Assembly: GCF_015767275.1 (NCBI RefSeq)
Contig: NZ_JADWMY010000016.1
Span: 28,215 to 92,214 of the forward strand
DNA length: 64,000 nt
DNA from: Herbaspirillum sp. AP02
Lineage (GTDB): Bacteria > Pseudomonadota > Gammaproteobacteria > Burkholderiales > Burkholderiaceae_D
Direction of reading: 5' to 3'
A program made the translations under genes and the position numbers. The notes below the pieces were generated by a model, which was not told the origin of the DNA, did no database searches, and saw only the letters and a list, made by a program, of their open reading frames with translations. Below, one piece after another: positions 25,960 through 34,372 of the stretch (position 1 is the first letter of the stretch; each line of letters starts with the position of its first letter).

Positions 25960-28800
25960 ATGCAGCGTGTGATCAACAAGCTGGGGGCAACGTTGTCGGC
26001 ATCGCTCACGCTGATGCTGGGTTTGTGCGCCACCGTGACGGTCTTCGTCGCCACCAGCCACCTGGAAGAGGATGCCGTCAACCTGGACTTCGAGCGCCGG
26101 GCCGGTCTGCGCGCCTTTACCATCCAGCGCGGGCTGGAAGAGGCGGTCCAGGTGCAGTCGGTGGTGAACCACTTCTATGCCACCGTGGGCGATCCCAGCC
26201 GTGAGCAGTTCGAGAACTTCACTCGTCCGCTGCTGGAACGCTACCCCTATGTACGCGCCTTCAGCGTGCAGCGTTTCGTCTCGGACGAAGACCGTCCCGT
26301 GTTCGAAGCCTTGCGCCAGGGCACCAAGCCGGGCTTCGAAATCACCGCCCTGCAGGATGGCCGTCTGCAAAGCGCGCCGCAACAACCCTCCTACCTCGTC
26401 GTCGATTACGTCGAGCCGACCGTGGGCAATGAAGCCGCGCTGGGGCTGGACGTGTCCGGCAACGCCGCCATCCGGCATGCCCTGGACGCGGCGCTGGTCA
26501 GTGGCCGGCCGGCGTCGACGCTGCCGCTCCAGTTGGCCCAGTCCGGGCCTGACGAGCGCGGCCTGCTGGTGATCCAGGCCGTCTACCGTGGCGGCGTGCA
26601 GCCCACCGATCATGCGGCGCGGCGCGCCCTGCTGGTGGGCGATACCACGGCGGTACTCGAACTCAACGGCCTGGTGCAGAAGATCCTTGACGGCGCCGGC
26701 CTGACATCGGATCACGAAATCGGCCTGCGCATCTACGTCGGTCCCCAGGCCGAGCCGGGCAATCTGGTGTACCACCATGAGAGTGCGCCCCGTGAGACGC
26801 ACTGGCTGGATCATCTGCTCAAGCCGGGTACACTGTTTCGCCATCCCTCCAACACCGTTACCAGCTTCGACATCGCCGGCCAGACCTGGCACATGGAGGT
26901 CAGCATCCCTCCGCGGTCGGTCTTCGCCGATCACTACGGTTCGTTGCTGATCCTGCTGGCGGGGGTGATCGCCTCGGTGCTGGGCGCAGCCTACATGCGG
27001 GCCTTGTCGATGCGTTCGCACCGCGTGCAGCAACTGGTGGAAGACAAGACCGCCGAGCTACGCACCACCAATGCCCTGCTGTCGGACGATATCAAGGCCC
27101 GCCGGCTGGCCGAGCGCGCATTGCGCCTGCGCCACCAGGCCATCGAGGCCAGTGCCAACGCCATCCTGATCCTGTCGGCACGGCAGCCCGACTACACCAT
27201 CGAATACGTCAATCCGGCCTTCGCCCGCATCACCGGCTACAGCAGCGCCGAGGCGGTGGGCAAGAGCATCCGCTTCCTGGAGGGGCGCGACAGCGATCCC
27301 GAGGGTTTCGAGACCGTCTGGATCGCCATGCGCGAGCAGCGCGAGCGCAACGTGGTCCTGCGCAACTATCACAAGGACGGTTCGGAGCTGTGGAACGACT
27401 TCTACATCGCCCCGGTGCGCGACGAGAGTGGCGAGGTCACCCACTTCGTGGCGGCGCTCTACGACATCACCTCGATGAAGCGCTACGAAGCCGAACTGGA
27501 ATTCCAGGCCAGCCGCGATACGCTCACCGGCCTGATCAACCGCCACATGCTGCGTCATCACCTGGAACAGGCCATCGGCGTGGCCGAGCGGCAGAAGCAG
27601 GCCCTCTGGGTGGTGTTCGTCGATCTGGACCGCTTCAAGTTCGTCAACGACACCTTGGGCCACAAGGCCGGCGATACCCTGTTGCGCACCGTGGCCGGGC
27701 GACTGCGCGCGGCGGTGCGTGAAGCCGATACCGTGGCGCGCCTGGGCGGTGACGAATTCATCATGATCCTGCCGGAGCAGGATGAGCTGTCACTGGATAC
27801 GCGCAGCCTGCAACGCATCATGGATGCCGTGGCGGCCCCGGTGACGCTGGGCGGACATACCCTCTTCATGACCTGCAGCATCGGCGTGGCCTGCTATCCC
27901 AACGACGGCACCGATGGCGAGACCCTGATCAAGCACGCCGACATCGCCATGTATCGCGGCAAGCAGACCGGTCGCAACAATTTCCAGTTCTACACGCCGG
28001 CGATGAACGAGCAGGCGCTGGAACGCCTGCGCATCGAAGGCGACCTGCGCAATGCGCTGGACCACGGCGAATTCCTGCTGCATTACCAGCCCAAGGTGGA
28101 CCTGGCCAGTGGGCGCGTGATCGGCAGCGAGGCATTGATCCGCTGGCAGCATCCGCAACTGGGCATGGTCTCGCCGGCACGCTTCATCGGCCTGGCCGAG
28201 GAGACCGGCCTGATCCTGCCGATCGGCGCCTGGGTCTTGCGTACCGCCTGCGTGCAGTGCCGCCAGTGGCAGCTCAAGGGGCATGAAGACATCAGCGTTT
28301 CGGTCAACCTGTCGGTGGGCCAGTTCCTGCAGAAGGACCTGGTCTCCTCCATTGCCGACGTGCTGGAAGATACCGGCCTGCCGCCGGCCTCGCTGGAACT
28401 GGAACTGACCGAGAGCCTGATGATGACCGATGTCGAGCACGCCATCGGCATCCTGGCGGGCTTGAAGAAGCTGGGCGTGCGCCTGTCCATCGACGACTTT
28501 GGCACCGGCTATTCCTCGCTGGCCTACTTGAAACGCTTCCCCATCGACGTGCTCAAGATCGACCGCTCCTTCGTGCGCGACATCACCATCGACGCCGACG
28601 ATGCCGCCATTACCGCATCCATCATCTCGCTGGCACGCCACCTGAAGCTGCGCGTGATCGCTGAGGGCGTGGAAACCGACGAACAGCTGGATTACCTGCG
28701 CCACTACGGTTGCGACGAGATCCAGGGTTACCTGTTCAGCCCGCCGGTACCAGCCGACAAGTTCGAACAGATCCTGCGCGAGGAACGGGTCATGCTGTAA
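25960..28800 (+). CDS. Membrane cyclic-di-GMP protein: CHASE-PAS-GGDEF-EAL
   Basis: The 946-residue protein has a first membrane helix (about 10-30), a periplasmic CHASE sensor (about 45-300), a second helix (about 322-345), a PAS domain (about 395-510), a GGDEF domain (exact GGDEF at 596-600) and an EAL domain (EALIRW at 724-729, DDFGTGYSSL later). The RxxD inhibitory motif (READ) lies five residues before GGDEF. Both synthase and phosphodiesterase motifs look intact, so net activity cannot be predicted. It is monocistronic and may link an outside signal to biofilm or motility together with the HD-GYP protein at 55080. Confidence 0.93.
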   Translation: MQRVINKLGATLSASLTLMLGLCATVTVFVATSHLEEDAVNLDFERRAGLRAFTIQRGLEEAVQVQSVVNHFYATVGDPSREQFENFTRPLLERYPYVRAFSVQRFVSDEDRPVFEALRQGTKPGFEITALQDGRLQSAPQQPSYLVVDYVEPTVGNEAALGLDVSGNAAIRHALDAALVSGRPASTLPLQLAQSGPDERGLLVIQAVYRGGVQPTDHAARRALLVGDTTAVLELNGLVQKILDGAGLTSDHEIGLRIYVGPQAEPGNLVYHHESAPRETHWLDHLLKPGTLFRHPSNTVTSFDIAGQTWHMEVSIPPRSVFADHYGSLLILLAGVIASVLGAAYMRALSMRSHRVQQLVEDKTAELRTTNALLSDDIKARRLAERALRLRHQAIEASANAILILSARQPDYTIEYVNPAFARITGYSSAEAVGKSIRFLEGRDSDPEGFETVWIAMREQRERNVVLRNYHKDGSELWNDFYIAPVRDESGEVTHFVAALYDITSMKRYEAELEFQASRDTLTGLINRHMLRHHLEQAIGVAERQKQALWVVFVDLDRFKFVNDTLGHKAGDTLLRTVAGRLRAAVREADTVARLGGDEFIMILPEQDELSLDTRSLQRIMDAVAAPVTLGGHTLFMTCSIGVACYPNDGTDGETLIKHADIAMYRGKQTGRNNFQFYTPAMNEQALERLRIEGDLRNALDHGEFLLHYQPKVDLASGRVIGSEALIRWQHPQLGMVSPARFIGLAEETGLILPIGAWVLRTACVQCRQWQLKGHEDISVSVNLSVGQFLQKDLVSSIADVLEDTGLPPASLELELTESLMMTDVEHAIGILAGLKKLGVRLSIDDFGTGYSSLAYLKRFPIDVLKIDRSFVRDITIDADDAAITASIISLARHLKLRVIAEGVETDEQLDYLRHYGCDEIQGYLFSPPVPADKFEQILREERVML

Positions 28801-28834
28801 GTGCGCCCGCGCTGCCGGTGCTGCGCATCAGGAC

Positions 28835-29770
28835 TCAATGGTGCGCGATCCAGGCCAGGATCACGGCGATGGTCGGCAGCGACAGGGTGGTGGAGATCAG
28901 GATGGCGCGCGACATGGCCGTCACTTCCCGCTGATACAGTTCGGCCAGCATGAACGGTCCGGTGCCGATCGGCATCGCCGCCAGCAACACCGCGCTGTCT
29001 GCCCACACCCGTGGCAGCGGCAATATCCAGTAGGCCAGCACGGCCGTCACCGCCGGTTGCAGCAGCAGCTTGAAGGCCACCAGCAGCCACACCGGTGCGC
29101 CTTCGCCACGCTGCACCGGCTGCGCCAGGAACAGCCCCAGCGACACCAGCGCACAGGGGCTGGCCGCGCCCCCCAGAATCTTGAACAACTGCTGCACGCC
29201 GCTGGGAATGCTGGCCCCGCTCATGGCCACCGCAATCCCCGCCATCGGCGCGATCATGATGGGATTGCGCAGCAGCGAACGCCCCACTTTCACCACCGTC
29301 TGCCCCAGCCCGGCCGGCGCGTGCAGGCAGGTCTCCAGCAACACGATGGCCACCGCGAAGAGCAGGCAGGCCGTCATCACCATCGCGATCACCGAGGGCG
29401 GCAGACCCTCGCGGCCGAAGGCCAGGTAGCACAGGGGGATGCCGATGAAACCGACATTGGCGTAGGAACTGCCCAGGCTGTCGATGATGACGTCGGCCGC
29501 TGCCGCCTTCTGGCGCAGGCGCAACCATGCGGTCAGCAGGAATACCAGTGCCACGCCCGCCGCAAAGACGCCGATGAAGCGCAGGTTGGCGAAGTCGGCC
29601 GCCGTCAGCCGCGACATGGAGTCGAACAGCAGCGCCGGCAGCGCCAGCCAGATCACGAAGCGGTTCAGCTCGCTGGCCGCACCGGCCGACAGGATGTTGC
29701 GGCGACGGCAGATCCATCCCAGGAAGATCAGCGAAAAGATCGGAAAGACGATATTGAAGATGGCAAGCAT
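28835..29770 (-). CDS. AEC family transporter (auxin efflux carrier type)
   Basis: The 311-residue protein has about ten hydrophobic helices and the AEC/PIN layout: an N-terminal half beginning MLAIFNIVFPIFSLIFLGW and a C-terminal half ending in MSRAILISTTLSLPTIAVIL. Bacterial members export or import malate, malonate or other carboxylates. It lies 44 bases downstream of a GntR regulator on the same strand, so it is probably the regulated partner. The substrate is unknown. Confidence 0.88.
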   Translation of the reverse strand: MLAIFNIVFPIFSLIFLGWICRRRNILSAGAASELNRFVIWLALPALLFDSMSRLTAADFANLRFIGVFAAGVALVFLLTAWLRLRQKAAAADVIIDSLGSSYANVGFIGIPLCYLAFGREGLPPSVIAMVMTACLLFAVAIVLLETCLHAPAGLGQTVVKVGRSLLRNPIMIAPMAGIAVAMSGASIPSGVQQLFKILGGAASPCALVSLGLFLAQPVQRGEGAPVWLLVAFKLLLQPAVTAVLAYWILPLPRVWADSAVLLAAMPIGTGPFMLAELYQREVTAMSRAILISTTLSLPTIAVILAWIAHH

Positions 29771-29814
29771 GGCTGGGCGCAGCGGTGCTGCGCGCGAATG
29801 AAGGGGAGGGTGGT

Positions 29815-30522
29815 TCAGGCCTGCTGACCGGCCTGTCCTGTCTGTTGGGTACCATCCAGCGCCCGCGCCAGGTGTTCGGCCGCGCCCTCGGCATGCTGTC
29901 GCGCCAGCTTGTCGGCCAGTGCCGGCTTGCCCTCCAGCACGGCCTGCAGGATTGCCTCATGCTCGTCCCACACGCTCTGGTGCGAGCGCACGTCACCGGC
30001 CAGGATGGCACCCATGGCGCGGCGGATGTGCTGCCAGTGCAGGGCGGTGGTCTCGGCGATGACGGGATTGCCACTGCTGCGATAGAGGAACTGGTGGAAA
30101 TCCATGTCGGCCCGGATGCGCGCCGACAGGTCGCTCATGTCCGGCAGGGCGCGCGCCGCTGCGACCAGAGCGCGGGCCTCGCTGGCAACGGCGGCACGGC
30201 GCGCCGCGTCCTGCTTGCAGTGCGCGGCACAGTCGCGTGCGGCCAGGCCATCCAGTACGGCACGCACCTGATAGAGCTGCAGCAGGCGCTGTGGATCGAG
30301 GGCGGTCACCATCACCCCCTTGCGCCCGGCATCGGTGATGAAGCCCTCGCGCCGGAGGATCTGGAACGCCTGCAGGATGGGCTGGCGCGACACGCCCAGT
30401 TGTTCGGCCAGGCCTTCCTGGGTGATCTTGCTATTGGGTGCGAGGGCACCGGTGCAGATGGCATCCAGGATGGCGTGGTAGACCTGTTCGATGAGCTGGG
30501 TGGGGGCGGCGATCTTGAGCAT
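29815..30522 (-). CDS. GntR family transcriptional regulator, FadR/FCD subgroup
   Basis: The 235-residue protein has an N-terminal winged HTH (ITQEGLAEQLGVSRQPILQA, about 33-52) and a C-terminal all-helical FCD ligand domain with metal-site histidines (DFHQFLYRSSGN, and the WDEHEAILQA block). FCD regulators usually sense carboxylates, which fits the carboxylate-type AEC transporter next to it. It is divergent from mnmC across 136 bases; a candidate operator lies at 30549-30560. Confidence 0.9.
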   Translation of the reverse strand: MLKIAAPTQLIEQVYHAILDAICTGALAPNSKITQEGLAEQLGVSRQPILQAFQILRREGFITDAGRKGVMVTALDPQRLLQLYQVRAVLDGLAARDCAAHCKQDAARRAAVASEARALVAAARALPDMSDLSARIRADMDFHQFLYRSSGNPVIAETTALHWQHIRRAMGAILAGDVRSHQSVWDEHEAILQAVLEGKPALADKLARQHAEGAAEHLARALDGTQQTGQAGQQA

Positions 30523-30548
30523 GGCGTGTACGTTCGCTTTTTCTGTGT

Positions 30549-30560
30549 TCTGTATGCAGA
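30549..30560. promoter_or_regulatory. Candidate GntR operator
   Basis: TCTGTATGCAGA has perfect TCTG/CAGA arms and lies 27 bases upstream of the GntR start, a typical place for self-control. The support is position and symmetry only. Confidence 0.35.
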
Positions 30561-30658
30561 TTATGGAGGGTGGTCGGCTTTGTCAAGACGCAAGGTCTGC
30601 CATGGCGGGCGGCGTAGAATGGCGGCCTTGATCGATCCTGCCTCTGGATGTCCCGATA

Positions 30659-32575
30659 ATGCCTGCCTGCCCCCTCCAACCTGCCTCCCCGGAATTGCTG
30701 GCCGCCTGGCGCGCCGACGCGGCGCAAACGGCGCCCGGTCCGGTGGAACTCCCTGATTGCCTGAGCGCGCAGCACACGGCCGTGGTGCTGGACCTGCATT
30801 TCGGTTTGGGCCTTGCCTTCTTCGCCACCTGGCATGCCTTCGCCCGGCAGCGGGGGCCGGGTCCAGTGCAGCGCCTGCATTACATCGCCATCCTGCCGCA
30901 CCCGCCGGCGGCCGACGCCCTGCATCCCGATTCAACTTATGCACAGGCCTTGCGCGAAGCCTGGCCTTTGCCGCTGCCAGGCACGCACCGGCTGCTGCTG
31001 GACGAGGGGAGGGTGGTGCTGACGCTGATCTGGGGCACCCTGGAAGAAGAGCTGGCACGGCTGGAGGCGCCGGTCGATCTGTTCTACCTGCATGCCGATC
31101 CGCAGCGCTTCGACGCCGCTGCACCGCCCTGGCACGCACATGCCTGCAAACGGCTGGCGCGCCTGGCCTGGACCGGTGCCCAGGCCATGGTGTGGGGAGG
31201 GGGGGAGGTGGAGGCCTTGACGGCGGCGATGCGCCAGGTCGGCTTTATTGCTCGCCCCTGCGGCCAACTGCGGGCCGGCGTGCTGGCCTTGCGCTACGCG
31301 CCGGCCTGGGCGCGCCCGGCTTCGCACGTGGCGGCCAGTGATACCCCGTTGCAGCGTCAACCGCGCCAGCCTCGCCATGCGCTGGTGATCGGCGCCGGCT
31401 TGGCCGGCACGGCCGTCGCCGAACGCCTGGCCGCACGCGGCTGGCGTATCGATCTGGTGGATGCCGGGCCGGACGTGGCCACGCGTGCCTCGGGCAATCA
31501 CGGCGGCCTATTCATGCCGGCGCTGGCACGCGATGACAGTCCGCTGGCGCGCCTGACGCGTGCCGCCTTCCTGTTCGCCACACAACGCTGGCAGGCACTG
31601 GGGGGCGTGGGGTTGGAGGAGGGCGCGGCCATCACCGGAGAATGCTGCGGCATCCTGCAGTTCGGGCGCGATGCCAAGCAGGCCTGGTCCTTCGAGCAGG
31701 GGGCGCAGCAGTGGCAGTATCCGGCCCGTTATGCGCGCTGGATGTCGGCCGACGACAGCGCTGCCGTGCTGGGCATGCCGACCATGGGCGGCGGCTATTT
31801 CTTCCCCGAAGCGGGCTGGCTGCATCCGCCTTCGGTCTGTCGCCGCCTGCTGGCGCAGGCCGGTTCATACGGACAGCTCGCCACCCACTTCGGTCGCGCC
31901 GTGGCGCGCCTGCAGCGGCTGCAGGAGAGCGAGCAGTGGCAGGCCCTGGATGCAGACGGCAGCGTGATCGCCCAGGCGCCGGTGGTGATCCTGGCGGCCG
32001 GTGCGCAAGCCAGGGCGCTGGCCCAGGCGGCCGACCTGCCATTGAATGCGGTGCGCGGCCAGGTCACGCATCTGCCGGCGCAAGGATTTCCCGACCTGCC
32101 GCACGCCCTGTGCGGTGACGGCTATCTGACCCGGCCCTATGCCGGACAAATCTGCATGGGCGCCAGCTACGACCGTTTCGATGATCCCGCCTTGCGGGCC
32201 GACAGCCACGCCGACAATCTCGACCGTCTGCGCCACATGCTGCCGGAGATCGACCAGCACCATGGGCAGCCGGGGTTGCCGGGTGCCGCCGATCCCGATC
32301 TGGGCGGGCGGGTCGGTCAGCGCTGTATCGCGCCCGACCGGCTGCCGCTGGTGGGTGCGCTGCCGGGCCAGGAGCCAGGGCTCTACGGTTTGCTGGGCTA
32401 CGCGTCGCGGGGCCTGATCTGGGCGCCGCTGATGGCGGAACTGCTGGCCTCGATGATCGAGCGCGAGCCCTTGCCGTTGCCGCGTGACCTGATATCAGCC
32501 CTGGACCCGGCCCGCTTCGTGGGTTTGTCAGCCGGTGCACTCGACGCGATCAACGCGCCCAGTGCCCCGGAATGA
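30659..32575 (+). CDS. mnmC: Bifunctional tRNA mnm5s2U34 methyltransferase/FAD oxidoreductase MnmC
   Basis: MnmC finishes the wobble-uridine modification started by MnmE-MnmG: its FAD domain removes the carboxymethyl group and its methyltransferase domain adds methyl. The 638-residue product has the methyltransferase domain first (about 30-225, with VVLDLHFGLGLAFF as the SAM region) and an FAD oxidoreductase domain (about 242-630) with the dinucleotide motif VIGAGLAGTAVAERLA. It is the normal two-domain length. Its 3' end overlaps the convergent YXWGXW gene by 26 bases. A TAGAAT -10-like box lies at 30615-30620. Confidence 0.94.
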   Translation: MPACPLQPASPELLAAWRADAAQTAPGPVELPDCLSAQHTAVVLDLHFGLGLAFFATWHAFARQRGPGPVQRLHYIAILPHPPAADALHPDSTYAQALREAWPLPLPGTHRLLLDEGRVVLTLIWGTLEEELARLEAPVDLFYLHADPQRFDAAAPPWHAHACKRLARLAWTGAQAMVWGGGEVEALTAAMRQVGFIARPCGQLRAGVLALRYAPAWARPASHVAASDTPLQRQPRQPRHALVIGAGLAGTAVAERLAARGWRIDLVDAGPDVATRASGNHGGLFMPALARDDSPLARLTRAAFLFATQRWQALGGVGLEEGAAITGECCGILQFGRDAKQAWSFEQGAQQWQYPARYARWMSADDSAAVLGMPTMGGGYFFPEAGWLHPPSVCRRLLAQAGSYGQLATHFGRAVARLQRLQESEQWQALDADGSVIAQAPVVILAAGAQARALAQAADLPLNAVRGQVTHLPAQGFPDLPHALCGDGYLTRPYAGQICMGASYDRFDDPALRADSHADNLDRLRHMLPEIDQHHGQPGLPGAADPDLGGRVGQRCIAPDRLPLVGALPGQEPGLYGLLGYASRGLIWAPLMAELLASMIEREPLPLPRDLISALDPARFVGLSAGALDAINAPSAPE

Positions 32576-32888
32576 AATGCCAGCCGCCGCCCGGGCCTTG
32601 TTGCCAGTGGGCCGGCTCGTAGCGTGCGTAACCACGACGCATGCGTTCCCAGTGGCCACCCACCCAGACGTGGCGGTGACCGTTCCAGGCCCAGTAGCCC
32701 GGTGCCCAGGCATAGCCGTGGCGCGGCGGCGGGGCGGCTTCATAGCGCGGGGCCGGCGGTGGCGTGCCGATGCGCACGTCCACGCCGACCACCTGCGCCT
32801 GTGCGGCAGGAGCGGTGGCCAGGGTGGCGCCCAGGGCGGAGAGGGTGGTGACAAGGGCGAAGGCGATGCGGCTTGTTGTGGTTTTCAT
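32550..32888 (-). CDS. YXWGXW repeat-containing exported protein
   Basis: The 112-residue protein has a signal peptide (cleavage after APAAQAQ, about residue 32) followed by aromatic-rich repeats: YAWAPGYWAWNGHRHVWVGGHW and a second copy ending WHFIPGHW. Such YXWGXW proteins are small periplasmic or outer-membrane proteins of unknown role in Burkholderiales. There are two adjacent ATGs; the inner one (32888) has AGGAG at a normal six-base distance, while the outer one is too close. Its last 26 bases overlap the end of mnmC on the other strand. Confidence 0.82.
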   Translation of the reverse strand: MKTTTSRIAFALVTTLSALGATLATAPAAQAQVVGVDVRIGTPPPAPRYEAAPPPRHGYAWAPGYWAWNGHRHVWVGGHWERMRRGYARYEPAHWQQGPGGGWHFIPGHWAR

Positions 32889-33110
32889 CATGGACTCCTG
32901 TAATGGACAGCATGGTGGTGGATGCAGCGCGTCGCTGTGGTCGCGCCGTGAAGCCACTGTAGGAGCCGCTCTTCTTTAAGACTGTAATGTTGTGTTTCCA
33001 GTTGTTTCCTGATGTGGGCCAGCTATGCGCCAGCACCGGGGCGGGCGCAGCGCTGCATCCGGCTGCGGTAACAACTCCAGGCAGATGGATACTTTGCGAT
33101 ACCGGCTCGA

Positions 33111-34115
33111 TCAGCGCCGGGCTGGTTCGGTCACTTCCGCCACCTTGCCACGTGCTGCCCGCACATAGCGCTGCTCCACCACCCGGCTGCCCCATTGCTC
33201 GCCCGGTGACTCCTCGGCCAGCGCGAAGCCTGCCGCCAGATACAGGTGGCGCGCCGCATCCAGCCCCTGGAAAGTCCACAGATAGCATGCGAATCCATGC
33301 GCATCGACAAAGGCCATGGCCTCCTCCAGCAGGCGCCGGCCCACGCCGGCGCCGCGCAGGCTGTCATCGACGATGAACCAGCGCAGGTGGGCCACCCCGC
33401 TGGCGGGATCGCCATCGATGACGATCGAAGCCAGCGTGCGCCCCTGCTCCACATGGGTCCAGAGTTGCTTGCCGGCGGCCGGCAGCAGTTGGGCGAAGGC
33501 ACCCAGCTCATTACCCACCTTGTGCTCGAAGAACACGCCGAAACCGGCTGTTTCGGCGTAGTAGCGCGCATGCAGGCTGGCGATGTCGCCGATGCAGCCG
33601 GGCTGGTAGCCGCTGCACAATGGCATCGGCTCCCGCTCCTGTGACGCTGCGGCATTGGGGTTCTCGCGCGAGAGCGCCTGCGAATACAGCGCCAGTGCCC
33701 GCAGCAGGCCCTGCTGGTCTTCCGGCACGATCCGCCGTAGCGCCGCCGACACCTGGTCGGTGGCGAACTTGTCGATCTTCTTGCGCAGGGCCTGTCCGGC
33801 CTCGGTCAACGCCAGGCTGAAGGCCCGCCCATCGCCTTCCAGCGGCGTGCGGCGCACCAGGCCCAGCGCTTCCAGCTTGGCTACCTGGCGGCTGGTGTTG
33901 GACTTGTCCAGATACAGCAACTCGCCCAGGTCGCGGGCCTGGATGCCGGGATTGAGCCCGATCTCGAGGATGGCATGCACCGCCGAGGGCGCCATGTCGC
34001 TGCCGGCCAGCGTGCTGCGCATGAAGCCCAGCTCACGCACCAGCTTGCGCGAGAGCTCCCGCAACTGGCGGATGGTGTGTTCACGTGACGGTAGCTGCAG
34101 GCCGTCGTAGTCCAT
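33111..34115 (-). CDS. MarR-GNAT fusion: HTH regulator with C-terminal N-acetyltransferase
   Basis: The 334-residue protein joins a MarR-type winged HTH (about 5-145, with QARDLGELLYLDKSNTSRQVAKLEALG) to a GNAT acetyltransferase (about 165-320, with the acetyl-CoA loop VDDSLRGAGVGRRLLEEAM). MarR-GNAT fusions are known but poorly studied; they may acetylate a small molecule that is also the inducer. ATG 34115 has GGGAG upstream. Two matching operator-like sites lie just upstream (34142-34186), between this gene and the divergent FAD oxidoreductase. Confidence 0.9.
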   Translation of the reverse strand: MDYDGLQLPSREHTIRQLRELSRKLVRELGFMRSTLAGSDMAPSAVHAILEIGLNPGIQARDLGELLYLDKSNTSRQVAKLEALGLVRRTPLEGDGRAFSLALTEAGQALRKKIDKFATDQVSAALRRIVPEDQQGLLRALALYSQALSRENPNAAASQEREPMPLCSGYQPGCIGDIASLHARYYAETAGFGVFFEHKVGNELGAFAQLLPAAGKQLWTHVEQGRTLASIVIDGDPASGVAHLRWFIVDDSLRGAGVGRRLLEEAMAFVDAHGFACYLWTFQGLDAARHLYLAAGFALAEESPGEQWGSRVVEQRYVRAARGKVAEVTEPARR

Positions 34116-34141
34116 GGCGTTCTCCCGGATGGATCATATGG

Positions 34142-34154
34142 TTGCGAAGTGCAA
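34142..34154. promoter_or_regulatory. MarR-type operator 1
   Basis: TTGC-N5-GCAA (TTGCGAAGTGCAA), inside the longer element TGGTTGC..GCAATCA. It lies 27 bases upstream of the MarR-GNAT start. Confidence 0.6.
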
Positions 34155-34173
34155 TCAATGTACGGCCAGATGA

Positions 34174-34186
34174 TTGCGTAGTGCAA
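34174..34186. promoter_or_regulatory. MarR-type operator 2
   Basis: TTGC-N5-GCAA (TTGCGTAGTGCAA), inside TGATTGC..GCAACCA, the mirror of operator 1. The centres are 32 bases apart, about three helical turns, so two dimers would sit on the same DNA face. Confidence 0.6.
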
Positions 34187-34372
34187 CCAGTTTCGCAGGG
34201 GAGGGCAGCGGGCTGTCTCGCGTGCGCAACTGGCGCCGGACGGCGGTGGGTTGGGGCCGGCCAGCCTGCTGGAGTAGAATGTCGCCTTTCGCGCAGCCCG
34301 CCCGCCGTGACCCTGCCGGCCGCCGTGGCGCGCCGCCTCCTGCATCCCCAGCCTTGTTGAAAGTCTCCGCAC

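Noticed and set aside
34076..34090. TCACGTGA in the MarR-GNAT coding start as another parS site
   Set aside because: Only the central eight bases match; the outer arms do not fit the parS consensus.
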